Source: Escallonia rubra (taxonomy: Eukaryota > Streptophyta > Magnoliopsida > Escalloniales > Escalloniaceae). From it: a DNA stretch of 64,000 nucleotides. Positions 11,165 through 24,100 of the stretch are shown in pieces (positions within the stretch are counted from its first letter, which is position 1; each line of letters opens with the position of its first letter). The position numbers and the translations under genes are program-made. Location of the stretch: assembly GCA_033065855.1 (NCBI GenBank), contig JAVXUO010001478.1, positions 186,001 through 250,000 of the forward strand. Reading direction: 5' to 3'. The notes under the pieces were generated by a model. It did not search any database, was not told the origin of the DNA, and was given only the letters and a program-made list of their open reading frames with translations.

Positions 11165-12097
11165 TTAATTTCTTTTATGTTTTTTTTACGGAAAAAGGAT
11201 CCGGAATCAAGGAACGAGAGCATTACAAAATGCCACCTAAATCTCCCAATTTTTGTCATTGCTCTTGCTTTTGTTTTTGCTTCGGCTTTACTCTTTTTTG
11301 CTCTGACTATTAGTACACAACAACTTTTTGCAACAAAAAATGGGTTAATTAGACCCAAGTCCCTAAAGTTAGAATAAAATTACGATCAGGAAAATAAAGT
11401 TTGAAAACGTAACAGTACGTAACCAAAGATGTGACATTTGTGTTAGTCATGTCCATATATTATTGATCCGTTTAAAAAATATATATTTTTTGTTTATGAT
11501 CATCAATACATACTTTCAAAATGCCAATATAGCTATTATACATGATATACACAGTGTATCTACTTTTTTAATCCTAATTCTTAAATTAGGGTTGTCTTTC
11601 TTTTTCCTCGTTTCCTCTTTTGACAGCAGCAATCACCACCCACCACACCTACCACTAAATGACACCACACTTGGAAAGAGAGGACAATAAAGGATAATGG
11701 TGTGTGAGGATGATGGTCAATTGTGCTTGGTGTTAATTGGGTGTGCATCCACAACCACAATCACCTACAGTAGGGGTGGGGAGGATGGTGGAAGTGGTGG
11801 GAGAGTGAGGATGGAGGTGGTGGTGGAGGCAAGGAGAGGGAAATGAAGGATGGCAGCGTCGGCAGTGATGGTGAAAGGGGGCGGGGTGGTGGCGGCCGCC
11901 GACCTCCTCGCTTAATCAAACTGCCAGCGTGCGCCTTCTATTTCCTCACGGGGATAGACACGGTCAAGGTCACATTCCCAAACACACATGTGCGCATAAA
12001 TCATGACAGGTTGAGGAGCAATTGATGTCACCACCGCCGATCCAACCGCTTATAGCCGTGTGCGCCATTACCAAAGGTGATTAGTGGTGGTTCTAGG
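11165..12097. other. Intergenic, G-rich tract, no gene seen
   Basis: Open frames at 11113-11377 on both strands lie over the end of the MITE and have no domain. From about 11690 to 12060 the sequence is GGTGG/GGGTGG-rich, like the cores of nearby non-autonomous elements, and may belong to another decayed copy whose ends I cannot see. Confidence 0.4.
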
Positions 12098-14003
12098 CAG
12101 TGGCGGAACCAGGATTTCTCTCAAGGGGGTGCTAAAATTATATCGAATTTGCTAATTTTTTTTTTTTAGGAGTTAGAGACCAAACTATTTGTTTCCGGCC
12201 AAGCATTTTTGCTACCTCTTAATTTGATGTGCATTTTAATGCACATTATGCTTGTTCTAGGTAAACATCTTAATTTAATGTATTCATTTTCAACTGGGAG
12301 GTCCAAACTTAGTGAGCTCTTAACTGATAGCATCACATGGATGTTTACTTTCATGTGTGGCTTTACTTTCATGTGTGGCTTTACCATGCGATAGCACGCA
12401 AGATGCGATTAAAGGTGGACTGTTCTTGATTCATTATATGATAGACACCTTTTTTTCTTGTTTCATCTGATTGTTTGCTTTTATAAAGTATGATTTGCTC
12501 CAGATAGTTTCTATCTAAGTATTTATCTGACCCCTATTTTGCTTTGAATTCCAGTAATTCTAAAGGGGACAAAGTCCTCCTCGGGATAGGCGGTGGACAT
12601 TTTGCACCTTGGCACATGGATATAGTTCTGTAATTTTTATCATCTACTATAACTTACATCATTTGAGACTTAATTATGCTTTGACATCCTAGTTCTATAA
12701 TTGTGATAGGAATTCTGTGTTTTTCTGTCCCCCTATATATTCTTTGACATCCCAAGTTTATCCTTGTTCTTAGGTGATCAACTGTGAGACCTTTAATCAT
12801 AATCTTACAAGTCTGCTGTGACTTGTATCTTATTATTTGACTACTTACAACAGGTCTACTCTTGGTAGTGAGACTATTATTTTGCTTTTGCTGATTCTTC
12901 TTCTTCTTGTAGTCTTTATTTAATGGTGGAAAAAGATGTATAAATCTGTTGTTCTTCTCTGTAATGAAATTCCAGATGCTTATAATCTGACTGTTGCCTT
13001 TTCTGATACTTGGTAATTAAATGAAAAACAAAAACGTGGGTAGACATGTACTCGGGGATAATCAACTAAGATTGATAATCAGCTAAGCTTTTCTCATTGT
13101 CCATTAAACTTCACAATCAATAAGCTTGGTCATTTCTTGTCCATTAAACTTCACAATCAACTAAGCTTTTCTCAATTGTCAATATAGCATCTCAAATTCT
13201 CAGTCAACATATACTCAGGGAATCAAATCCATCAATATATGAATAATGAAAATCAAATTTGGAAAGAAAATGATCAATGATCAATCTGAAAATGCATACC
13301 TAAATCTAAAATGATGATGGCAGTTGAATAATTAACAGGTCATGGGTCACGGTGATCCTCGCCTCGCCGGTCACCGCTTCTTCTTTGGTTGATGGTTGTT
13401 CCCGATCTGAAGAAGACCACATCGGCAATCGGCGCCTCCACTCGACTAGTCGGTTGTCCCTCCAGATCTAAGCTGAGCTCTCTAGAGAGAGTCAACTAGA
13501 GGAGCCCCTGCCGTGTCGGCGTAAGCCATCGGCCATCGCTGGTGGGTGTCTATGGTCTACCTGTCTGGGAGTGGGTGAGAGTCTGAGAGAGTAGTTGCGC
13601 TGTTGGCCGCAGACAGAGAGAGAGAGGTTAGTCACTTCGTTTCTTCGTCCTCCGGCTCGTAGATCTAGGCGAGATCTGGCCGCCGGCCAGAGTTGGGGTG
13701 GGGAGGGGCTTCAACCGCCGTCCGTGACTCTGTGAGAGTTGAGACCGTGACCGATGACCGGTCAACGGTGGGCGGTGACTGAGAGGCGCCGTGACTGGTG
13801 AGTGGTGATTATGAGGTGAGGCGACTGTTGTGCCGTGGCTGGGAGACACTGAGAGGTCGACTATCGACGCCAGTGAGAGCCAAGAGGAGGAGAAAGAGAG
13901 AAAGAAAGTCGCGAGTGAAAAAAAAACTATATATAAATTTATTTATTTTCAAAATCTCAGGGGGTGCATTAGCCCCCCTCGTACATATGTAGTTCCGCCC
14001 CTG
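12098..14003. mobile_element. hAT-like element, 1.9 kb, TIR CAGTGGCGGAAC / CAGGGGCGGAAC
   Basis: The left end is 'cagtggcggaaccagg'; the right end is 'tagttccgcccctg', the reverse complement of CAGGGGCGGAACTA. Flanks are 'gttctagg' (12090-12097) and 'gttctggg' (14004-14011), an 8-bp TSD with 7 matches. Just inside the ends are 'caagggggtgct' and 'gggggtgcattagccccc'. No transposase is present. The interior is related to 300-1450. It shares its terminal sequence with the elements at 14652-14957 and 58838-59502, so these form one family. Confidence 0.8.
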
Positions 14004-14310
14004 GTTCTGGGATGTGACAGTAATTGCTGTGGGATGCAGCGGTTGGGGGGGGGGGTGTTGTGGGATGCGGCGTTGGTTGGGGGATGTAGTGATTTTTGTG
14101 AGGAAGGGATGTGATAGTGTTGGCTAGTCCATTGCGTGGAGGAAGTCTTACTGCTTGGTGGGCAAGTGGTGGTGGTCCTGTTTTCATTGAAAAAAATATG
14201 GAAAGGGAAGACAAATCCTAATGTAAAAACTATGGTTTTTGACCGTGTTTCCGACGAAGAGCTCTATTGACTATAAAACGTAGACACACATAGATCTGGT
14301 ACAATACAAA

Positions 14311-14368
14311 CTCTCGCTCGCTCTCTCTCTCTCCCTCTCTCTCTCTCTCCACACACACACACACACAA
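14311..14368. repeat. (CT)n followed by (CA)n microsatellite
   Basis: A CT-rich run (14311-14350, with small interruptions) passes directly into a CA run (14350-14368). It lies in non-coding sequence between two hAT-family insertions. Confidence 0.85.
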
Positions 14369-14638
14369 CTAGTTCTAATATAATTGGTGTGATAAGGGTA
14401 TTTTTATCATTATGTAGGATACTTTGTGTACTTAGTTTTTTCGTGTAGTCAAAGCATATTGCTGATATTTGTTTGAATTAATAGATATATACTTGTCTAA
14501 TTATCGCTCTAACCTCAGAGACTTGAGTGTAATTAACTCTCATAAAATTGTCATGCCAAACGATCCATGGTGGTTCCAAGAGATAAACATTTTTATCACT
14601 TGCACAACATTAGATTTATTTCTCCCATATGGTGGTTC

Positions 14639-15495
14639 TAGGACTGTAAATCATGGGCGGATCTCTTGCATGACCAGGGGGGCCACGCCCCCCCCCCCCC
14701 ACCCACCCTCCCAACTTTTGGAATGTTTTTTATATGTACACAAATGCTATTATCTCATAACATTAATTAATTAAGGTTTCGTTTTCTCATGCAAGATTAG
14801 TAATTCGTTCTTAATTAACCTTACCAAGTTAAATAAATCATTATGAGAAGCAAAATTAAATGATTAGTAGTCAAATTGAGCAATACTTTTATGTTAGCCA
14901 TCAAATTTTTAATGCCTTTTTGGCCCCCCTCGATTAGACTTTCTGGATCCGCCCCTGCTGCAAATGAACCGAGTTGTTCATGAACTTCTCGTGGTTCATT
15001 CCCCAAAGAACTCGTTCACATTCGTTTGTATAATATACGAACCGAACATGAATAAAATATTAGAGCTCGTTTATTAAACGAGCCGAGCATGAACATTTCA
15101 AAGTGTTCATGAATGTGTCCGTGAACAGCTCGTCTGGGTAATTACTTAATTATAATATGTTCCAAACTCAAAAGTCATATAACTTAATTATAGTATAAAT
15201 TAGTTTAAACTTGAAAGTTCTAAAATCAGTTATACAATTGGATCAAGTAAAGTGTAGTTCTGATTTGGAAATAATTATTTTGAATAAGAATACAAGTTCG
15301 AATTCGGTTCGTATAAATAAACGAATAAACTCTATACGAACTGAACTCGAGCCCAACACGAGTTTTGTGAAACGATCCGCGAACGAGTTCAAACAAAATT
15401 TTGAAGATTAAACGAACACTAACATGACCTGAAACTAAACAAACGAGTTTGAACATACCTCTGTTCGGCTCGAACTCGATTCGTATACAGCCCTA
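14639..15495. mobile_element. hAT-like element, TIR TAGGACTGTAAATGAACCGAG, interrupted by a MITE
   Basis: The left TIR is split: 'taggactgtaaat' at 14639-14651, then the 306-bp MITE, then 'gaaccgagttgttcatg'. The right end, reversed, reads 'tagggctgtatacgaatcgag' and matches the rejoined left end well. Inner sequence carries 'gagctcgtttattaaacgagc' and 'gtgttcatgaatgtg' palindromic words. A diverged second copy lies at 56712-57235. The flanking 8-mers (ggtggttc/agtagtta) agree at only 5 positions, so the TSD is weak. The 66- and 76-codon frames inside are non-coding. Confidence 0.6.
14652..14957. mobile_element. hAT MITE, 306 bp, inserted in the TIR of another element
   Basis: The left end 'catgggcggatctc' and the reverse of the right end 'caggggcggatccag' match. 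Flanks are 'ctgtaaat' (14644-14651) and 'ctgcaaat' (14958-14965), an 8-bp TSD with 7 matches. A C-run followed by 'acccaccctccc' lies near the left end and 'ggcccccctcgattagac' near the right. It belongs to the CAGGGGCGG family with 12098-14003 and 58838-59502. Confidence 0.75.
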
Positions 15496-16059
15496 AGTAG
15501 TTACAAGAGAGAAATTTCATAAAATCTACGGTTGCGAAAGTTCTCCCGCATACCAAAATCTTGTATATCAAGAAAATATTTTGTGCATATTCCATATTTA
15601 TGTTTAACTTTCATAATCTTAGTAATTATTTATGAAATTCTAGTAGTAATTTGAGGACGGATTTCTGCTTGTACTAGTATGAATGTCTTCACAAAGTAAT
15701 AAAAATTGAAATGCCAATTTTACATGTAATATCTCTTATCACGATATGAGAGCCGGACAATATCTTGTTTTAAGAGTCGTTTTTAGGTTTTGCAACTATG
15801 GCAACAGCCTTAACGCTAATTGTCCGGCCAATTTTTCTTTAGTTTTTACAATTTTGATCCAACATATTGCCAATCCTATTTTTTCTTTTCACGTTTTTGC
15901 AGATTCACCTACATTCACTACCGACAGGTTTACATTGTTGCAGGTTTTTTTTTATTTTTTCTTTTCACCTTGGAGAGTTATTGTGTGGACCTACTGTAGT
16001 TCCATCTACACCTTAATTGTGTTATATTTGGGTCTTCTTTTATCTGATTTATGCATTTT
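15496..16059. other. Intergenic, no gene seen
   Basis: AT-rich sequence. The 113-codon frame at 15746-16087 is Phe/Leu/Ser-rich from T-rich sequence and has no recognisable domain; I do not call it a gene. Confidence 0.4.
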
Positions 16060-16700
16060 GACCCACTTTTCCAATCCAAAAATGTGAATTTGGATGCAAA
16101 TTTATCTTGTCTTACATAAGATCTGTAAATTTTGGCACCTCAATATGTTTCTTCTGTCTAGTTTATGATCCTGGACTCACTTATTCTCATGAGTCCATGA
16201 ACTTGGGTGCACAACTTTTTACAGATCTGTGAATTTTGACACATCAATTATCTTCATTTGGTCTGGGGTGTGAATCTGTACCCTCTTTTGTGCATCCGGA
16301 ATATGAATTTGAATGTGACTGATCTTATCTCGTTCATTGTCCAATGTGTGGATTTGGACACATCAATTATCTTTCTCATCATCCAGTCCATGCGTATTTG
16401 GATGATAACTATTCTCATTTCATGTTCGATCATTCAATCTCAACATGCCATGATATTGTTTTCTCGTCAGGCTTGTGATTTTGGATACAATTTTTTCATC
16501 CTTCCCATTCTGTGAATCTAGATCATATCTATAATCTATTTTCGTTTTCATGTCTAATATGTGAATCTTGACATGCCATCTATTGTCCACTCGTGGCCGC
16601 TCAAGTTTTTTTAACTTCTAGTCTGCGAATCTAGATGCACTTTCTTTATTGGTCCACTTTGTGGACGTGGAAACCCAACTATTTTCTTTTTGTTGCGTGA
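16060..16700 (+). repeat. Degenerate tandem repeat, unit about 45-55 bp
   Basis: A motif of the form 'gt(c/g)(c/t)atgtgaat(c/t)t(g/t)gatgca...tcttatct...' returns roughly every 45-55 bp with heavy decay. Examples: 'aatgtgaatttggatgcaa', 'agtccatgaacttgggtgca', 'ctgtgaattttgacacatc', 'atatgaatttgaatgtga', 'tgtgtggatttggacacatc', 'ctgcgaatctagatgca'. 'acacatcaattatctt' occurs twice. It is an old minisatellite-like array. The open frame at 16258-16515 lies in it and is not supported as a gene. Confidence 0.5.
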
Positions 16701-18768
16701 AAAACTTCAACAAGGCTTAACTATGTTTGTTAAAGTTTTGTAGGTAGCGTGTTTACTTATCCGCTTGGCCGTGATCAATTTCTTTAACTGAAGTAAAAGT
16801 TGACGTTCATCACCTCTGCGCTCAAGGACGAATCTATGGGGGGGGGGGGGGGGGGGTTGATCGTGGTCTCCTTCTTTGTATTAGAGAACGTGCAATTCAT
16901 TTAAGCAAGTGATAAAGTCATGAAAATCTTCAATCAAATGTATCTGCACTCAACAAAATGCAAAAGAAATATCAGTTTTACCTTAATTATTGTACATGTT
17001 TCACTGTACCAGTCTCTATCTTTCTCTCTCTCACACACACAGACGCCCCACACGCTTACAAACACACTTAGTGCCATCTATATTTTGATTGATACTTAAT
17101 TGTACTCTTAATGCCTGCCATCTAAATTTTTACATCGTCACAAATGAAAGCTCAGCAGATAATTCAACTGAATCTTGAACTTTAAACTCAAAAAAAGATG
17201 TTGAGTTCTACTAAGCATTACCAATTATGGGAGGCTAACATTCCTTTTGTCACAGGGAAAAAAGGATTTTGACTGCCTTTGACATGAATTCTAAGATCCA
17301 CCCCATGCCCCATGTCTATGAAGGGTCTTACCATATATCGGATTATCATCTATGAAAAAATAGTTTTCGGGTTATATTGGACTCTCATAATCTTAAGAAC
17401 TAATTGTGTAATCTTAGGAGAAAGTTTAGAAATGATTTGTTATTGTACTATTATAAATATCTTCATAAAGCAACGATAATTAAGAAACCGATTTTCATAC
17501 CGACTAGCTCTTACTAGAAGTTATCTCACGTGAAATTATTTAACGATAATTTTTTGTTACAGCAAAAGTGTTGTACAACAGATGATCCTAAACGTGTGGT
17601 GTCTGAAATAGCGCCCCCCTGTAGCAACACACAAAAGTGCCCTAAGGCTCTAATCTTTTCCTTTTCTTAGGTTAATCCATCTTCATTTCAATTAGCTTTA
17701 GCCCTGGTCTAACTTAAGAATCAAAGCTCCACTGCTTTAGGGTGTAATTTAATTGCAATGAATGCAGTATTTATGGAGGCAATGTACCACTTCTTTTGCA
17801 TTTATGAGCAGGAATAGATTAATCAGTACAAGAGTAGTCCATAAATCACTAGGTAATTAAAGTCGTTTCAAGGCATTGAACCCCGCAACTGCAAGGAAGG
17901 TCGAACATTCCTACATCTTTAATCGCCTGAGTCATTCAACAAGTTCTTCAGGATAAGATCTTGGTACTTTATATTTGATTCTGTGGAATCCTTACACGCC
18001 TACATCATTTTAAGCCAAAATAAACTCGATACTCCTTTTTTAGGCAGAGCTCCCGCTCCAGGAACTGAATGACATTGGGGGTAACCAAAATGTTTAAATC
18101 TCCACTCTGTTCCCTTCAGATACTCAAGTGCGTGAATGCACATCAGTATACTATTCATTCCATTCAATTTCATGTCACTTGATTTTCTCCAAGTGGATTT
18201 TGTTTTTTTTTTCCCTACGTTACGTAGATTTAGTACATGTAAACACTGATTGTACTCATTATATCACGAGAACTTATATTTGAGCACCACTTTCAGCCAT
18301 TTGACTTTGCTTTTCCTGTTAACTTAAAGGTCTCTCGGGTGTCGTTGTATGAGACATTGTGTAGCTTAAATGCTAAAAGTGGAGCTTGCCAAAAGTGTGG
18401 ATGGTGGGAGCAACAAGTGGAGGAGTGTTGTCTTATCATGTTGGGTGATTGTGGAGTGGGTGCATTGTGGTCTCATGTCATCGGAGAAAGTTGCTTAAAA
18501 AAAAGAGTCACCATGTTACACGCTATGCGTGCGCAAAAATAAAGTTGATAATATTAATTTTGTTAAAAAAAAATGATCAAACATCACGTATAAGTTTTAT
18601 TGCTACATTTGGTAAAATTAATCTTAAATTGCAGAAAAAATTAAGTTAGTCATGTGCATGGCAAAATTAGTTAGCAAAATATTATCATCATATGAAACTT
18701 AGATTTAATTTAACTATATTTTTCAATGAATTTGAAATTGTTAAAACTAAACATGTGCAAAGATAAAT
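16701..18768. other. Intergenic, includes a 19-G homopolymer, no gene seen
   Basis: A run of 19 G lies at 16838-16856, just after 'gacgaatctat'; its length is likely unreliable. The rest is AT-rich single-copy-looking sequence. The 67-codon frames near 18339-18649 have no recognisable domain. Confidence 0.45.
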
Positions 18769-19572
18769 GGCCTGTTTGATAAAACTGAAATTTTAGTGCT
18801 GAAAAATTTAAGCGCTGAATTCGTAAAGCTGAAAACTTTAAGCGACTGAATTTTTACTGAAAAATAAGTTAACCTGTTTGGTAAACTAAAAGCAAATGTC
18901 TGAAATTTTTTTATTTACAAATTTATTCATTTTTACAAAAAATATGCATTTGTTTATGTATTTTATAACTTTTTTAGGGGGCTAAAATCGTGTTGGTGGC
19001 AGTGACAGTGACGATGGAGTAATACTGGAGATGGCGGTAGCGGAGAAAATGTGTCAATGGTGGCGATAATGGTGCATGAAGACTTGGTGTTAGTAATTAT
19101 GATAATAACAATAGGCGGCGACATGTCGATCATGGTAGTCATTGTAGTGTGGTGGATATTTAGATGATTTTGGCGGAAACGGACGTGGTGACGATATCGA
19201 CGGTATGGTGGAGGTGACGGTGTCCTTGTCGTGGTGGTGGTGATAATGGCTAAGTCATGATAATTGTGGTGGTGGTAACAAAAGTAAATAATGGTTGTGG
19301 TGGTTGTAATGTGGTGGAGGCGGTGCTGCCAGCAAATTAATTGAGGCGGCATCGTGGTGGTAATTTTTTTTAATATAAAAATTTATTATATAACTTTTAA
19401 CCATCTCACTTAGAATTAAGTGATCAGTATTAAGTAAGTTCATCCTGATTTAAAATTTTAGTTTATTTTTTGTAGGAATTAATTTTTTAAGTGATACGAG
19501 GTTTAGCGTTATCAAACTCACTTAATTGAAAATTTTAAGTTTTAAGTGTTTAATTGCGTTATCAAACACACC
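18769..19572. mobile_element. PIF/Harbinger-like non-autonomous element, family A copy 2
   Basis: Terminal inverted repeats 'ggcctgtttgataa' and, reversed from the right end, 'ggtgtgtttgataa'. Inside the left end lies 'ctgaattcgtaaagctgaaaa' and inside the right end 'cacttaattgaaaattttaag'. The core is GGTGGTGATGG-rich. It is the most complete member for reading the other two copies: its right part is the reverse of the left part of 26788-29248. A target duplication is not clear. The 129-codon minus frame inside is low-complexity. Confidence 0.6.
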
Positions 19573-20470
19573 AAAAGTTAGCAATATGATATTTTTTTTA
19601 ATATCAAATTTGGGCTATATAATTTATTTTAACTATATTTTTTAGTAAAGTTTAAATTATGAAAACCAAACATGTCTTTATTAGTAGTTATTTTCTATTT
19701 AAGATTTGTATTTTTAGTAATTTTAAAAAAAATTCTTAGAATGCCACTTGTCACTATTTTAGATAAATAATTGGTAACACCAAAAAAGTATTACACCAAT
19801 TTTTTTTTTCCTTTATATATAATATCGATCGATAGATATAGATTTGTTGTTATGTCTATTAGGATACTTTTTTTCTCGATCTATAATTGTGGTGTTACTC
19901 TCAAGTTTAATACTTTAGATCCATGAATGTTTAAGTTATGACCTGGTGTTGCTTTCTCTTCTTGTAATATACGCAGATCAAATGGCCAGGATGACTTTCA
20001 AACCTTTATTACTCTTTGAGGGTTTTGAAAAATAATCTAAATTCTTTGATTCAAGATACGTTATGTCCAAAAGACTATTTTTGCTCCGGCAACTGGTTCT
20101 CTCTGATCGATAATAGAGGTTTCTCCAATTAACCAAAAAAAAAAAAGAAAGGAACTTGCCAATAACATTTATTAATATAAGAGTATTTTCCTGTTTCTCC
20201 TTTAAGTTTGCATTTCTAACCTATTGAGTCCCTTTTTTTTTGCGCCTAATAAGTTTCTCTACTGAAATTCCTTGTTCCGTAAAACTTTCCGTCCATCTTT
20301 CTGGAAGAAGTTAAATGGATCCCATTTGATCAAGAAATAGGGGTAAGACCGGAAAATCACTAATAAAATACAGATTTGGAATTGTCCAATTTATTCCAGA
20401 TGATGTAAAAAGGAAGAGTAAACGGGCCTTCTTCAAGTTTGAGGGCCGAACACTGAAGGCCCAACTCGAA
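19573..20470. other. Intergenic, upstream of the poly(A) polymerase gene
   Basis: AT-rich, with homopolymer runs. No gene is seen. The stretch from about 20340 onward is more GC-balanced and is probably promoter-proximal. Confidence 0.45.
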
Positions 20471-20487
20471 GCTTCTGGTCACAAAAC

Positions 20488-20496
20488 CTATAAATA
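20488..20496 (+). promoter_or_regulatory. TATA box of the poly(A) polymerase gene
   Basis: 'ctataaata' followed by 'gggcagagag' is a strong plant TATA context. Transcription would begin near 20520. The sequence after it contains a plausible 5' UTR exon ending at a GT near 20573, an acceptor near 20682 ('tttctag') and another acceptor near 21132, so the long leader is probably spliced. Confidence 0.6.
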
Positions 20497-21144
20497 GGGC
20501 AGAGAGGTCTCCATACTCGTCGTTAGTTCGCCGCCTTCTTTCTTGTCAATCGCCTGCGTCCGGTCGTCACTGGTAAACCCTTACACTTCTTTTTTTTCTA
20601 AGAACTCGTAATTTTATGTTAATCTGCCTTTTTAAGCGATCGCAGTCATAATAATCGCTTCAATCCTCCGTTTTCTTTCTAGGGTTTCGTTTCGTTCTTC
20701 CAAGATCAGAACCAAGATCGAGACCGTCGAACAACGCCTTTTGCTACCTCAGAAGGGACCTCAAGCCGCCTTATTGCATCTGTTTTCTACTAGGATTCTT
20801 GTTCCCTTCCGAGGAAGTATTGTTCAAGGTTTAGTGTTTTGTTGTAATTGGGGGGGAAAAAAAGAAAGGAAGAGGTGGAGGAGTTTGTATTGTTCTGATT
20901 GATTGTATTTGTGACTCTTTGATCGGAAAATATTTTGGCCTTCTGGTGGATGATTATTGGATTTGTTTCTGTTTGTGGTTTTTCGGATTCGTTGTTGAAT
21001 TACTCGCATAATTGTTGAACCTCCGTTGTTCTGAATTGGGAAGGAAAAAGATGAAGTAAAAAGAAAATTTGGGATTATTATCTTGATTGCATATATTAAA
21101 CTGTGATAAAAACAAAAAACAAAAAAAGGACAGGGAAGGCAACA

Positions 21145-24100
21145 ATGGGTGTTTATTACCCCAGATCGAGTGATCCGGCTGGTGCGGGATTCTCGGGTCC
21201 AATTTCCACTGCCGGGCCTAGTGAGTTTGATGTGGTTAAGACCCGTCAATTGGAACAGGTATGTTATTTACTTATTCACCACACAAATATTGCAATCTTA
21301 TTGTTTAGGCAAAGTAAAACTCAATGCAAAGGATACTAATGATATTGCTGATCGTTTGTTATTCCTATTTTGAAAGTAGACAAGTTGAAAAACTTATTCT
21401 TGTTTATTCAAGCATGGGGCTCAGTGTTTTTTCCTATTATAAGAAACTTATGTTTGTTTATCAGCTTTGCATGTAGTTGAGTTAATATGCGTTCTTGACC
21501 CATTCAAATTACGTTTGTGTTCTTGGTGTTATGAAAGGAGATATACTTGTTATCAAGGGTATAGACTCCTTTGTGGACATTGGGTGGAGGAAAGACATGT
21601 AATTAATTATGTTCATGTATCTGCTATGCACCCGAACTCAGCATTAAGGATTTCTATCAGGGTTGCTGATATATCATACTGGTTGTGAAATCTAATGATG
21701 GTTTGGGTAATCAGTTTCTTGCAGATTCAGGGTTGTATGAAAGCAAGGAAGAAGCTATCAGAAGAGAAGAAGTTCTAGGGAGATTAGACGAGGTAGAATT
21801 TGTTATCATTTGTGAATTGAAGTGTTTATACTACGGCCTTGACGTATAATAGTACTGAATTGTGGACATTGGACAGATTATGAAGACATGGGTGAAAAAC
21901 GTGTGTGGTGCTAAAGGGTATAGTGAGCAGCTGGTTGAGGGAGCTAATGCAAAGATTTTCACTTTTGGTTCATACCGGCTTGGTGTACGTGAATCTATCT
22001 CCCTTTTCTTCTTCTTCTTCTTCTTTTTTTTCCCAATAACAGTCGGTTATTATTGCATTCTTTTACAGTATATAAACAGTGTGGAATTGCATAACCATTC
22101 TCTTAGTTTGAATAAAAATTTTATGTTGTTCATTTATGTGTGAGTCCTAAGCCATGTCTGTTATCCTACAATAATTGACACGAAAAACTGTAGGATTTGT
22201 TATTTCTAGAATCTTTAGAACTTGCAGTATATCTTTATTTGTTTGCAATCTGATCTAAAGTGTTGAAGTCTGTCAGTTGCATGTAATTTTAAAGATGATT
22301 CCTTTTGAATTGTGTCACTATATACCCACCATTAATTGAATATTTAGTTTTGAGATTTTAACTTATTAAAGAGAGAACCAACCTTTATGTTTCGACTTAT
22401 ATTAGTATTATGATTGGCCAAACAGGTGCATGATTCTGGTGCTGATATAGATACCTTATGCGTGGGACCAAGATATGTTGCTAGAAAGGTAGAACTCTTG
22501 ACCCGAGATTTGTCTATTGTTCGCCAAAAGTGATGCTTGATGACTTATATATTCCTCACCCTTACAGGAAGATTTCTTTGGCAAGCTCTACACGATGCTT
22601 GCTGAGATGCCTGAAGTACAAGAATTGCACCCTGTGCCAGATGCTCATGTTCCTGTGATGAAGTTCAAGCTCAACAGCGTTTCTATAGATCTTCTCTATG
22701 CAAAAGTTGACCTGTGGGCGATCCCCGAAGTATGTATTTTTCTCTTGTGGTGGTCACTCAGTTACAGATCAGTTTGAATTTTTCTTCCCTTGGCTTCTTA
22801 GTTGCAAAACAAGCCCAGTAGGATGTCCTCTTTGCTCTGTAGCCTGCCTCTTAATGCTGTTTACAAGTTATTAGTTTCCTTTACAGTAATAGGCTTGCGA
22901 AAAGCTAAAATGTCTCGTGTGTTAAAATTCATGTTTTGCACATGACACCTGAGTTTGACAGCTTTTAACTACATAAAGTGGCTGTAGCTTATCCATATGT
23001 CATCTCGTTATCATTATGACAGCTTTTAACTACATAAAGCGGCTTTCTGTTTTTTGTTCATGATAGTGTAGGTAGGTGACTTTAATTTCTCCATGTTTAG
23101 TGACTGTAGTTTCCTGTTGTTATAAATGGCCTTGATGTTATATGATGCTTTGCCTAATGTCTCGTTGGGGGTTGGGGGAGTGGGGCTGGCAGTGGTGTAC
23201 GCTTGAAGCCTTGAATATTTGGGGGCGTTTTAAAGTGTACAACCGCGCTCCACAGAGCTTGTCAGCCAAGCCATGCCACTGGTATTGGATGCATTCAGTC
23301 AGCTACTTGGGCTTGCCATATTTATAGCTTCTTTTTTAGTTCATGCACACTACTCCATGAACACATATAAGTTACAAATTTAAAAATTTTGCGGCTTAGA
23401 ATATCAAGGCATTTTTACACCATAATATTATATTGATTCAAGGCGTGCCCCCTTGTGGGCCAGCTTTGTATTGCATATATGTGCTGGTATTATGATGTTC
23501 AGTTATGCGGCTTTTTCATAGTACATATGATGTGGCAGTGCAACTTTAATCATTTTTTTGGATTGCAGGAGTTGGATATTTTACAAGAGTCAATACTACA
23601 TAATGTGGATGAGCAGACAGTTCTTAGTCTCAATGGATGCAGAGTTACTGATCAAATTTTGCGCCTGGTCCCAGATATTCAGGTTGTGACCGATATATAT
23701 ATCCAGTAATGTAATCTTGAGTTCGTTCTGTTGCTGATTGAGTTTTTGTTTGTTGTCTCTAGAATTTTCGTACTACACTGAGAGTCATAAGATATTGGGC
23801 AAAGAAACGTGGAGTATATTCAAATGTGAGGAAAACCTACATCCTCTTTTATTGTTTTCTTCTCTTTTGTTGCATCAAGATGTTTATCAATTGAAATGGT
23901 GAACTGCGTTATGAACAGGTTATTGGGTTTCTTGGTGGTATTAATTGGGCTTTACTCGTCGCTCGCATTTGCCAGCTATACCCAAATGCATTGACTAGCT
24001 TTCTAGTGTCTCGATTCTTCAAGATTTTTAAGCAGTGGCGTTGGCCAAATCCGGTTATGTTGTGTCCTATTCAAGGGCGTCATGATAGGAAAAATTCCAG

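Noticed and set aside
15746..16087. 113-codon plus-strand frame as a membrane protein gene
   Set aside because: Hydrophobicity follows from T-rich sequence; there is no family resemblance, and it runs into the degenerate tandem repeat.
16838..16856. G homopolymer as a biological signal such as a quadruplex
   Set aside because: A single 19-G run can be a sequencing or assembly length artefact and has no associated gene or element end that I can support.
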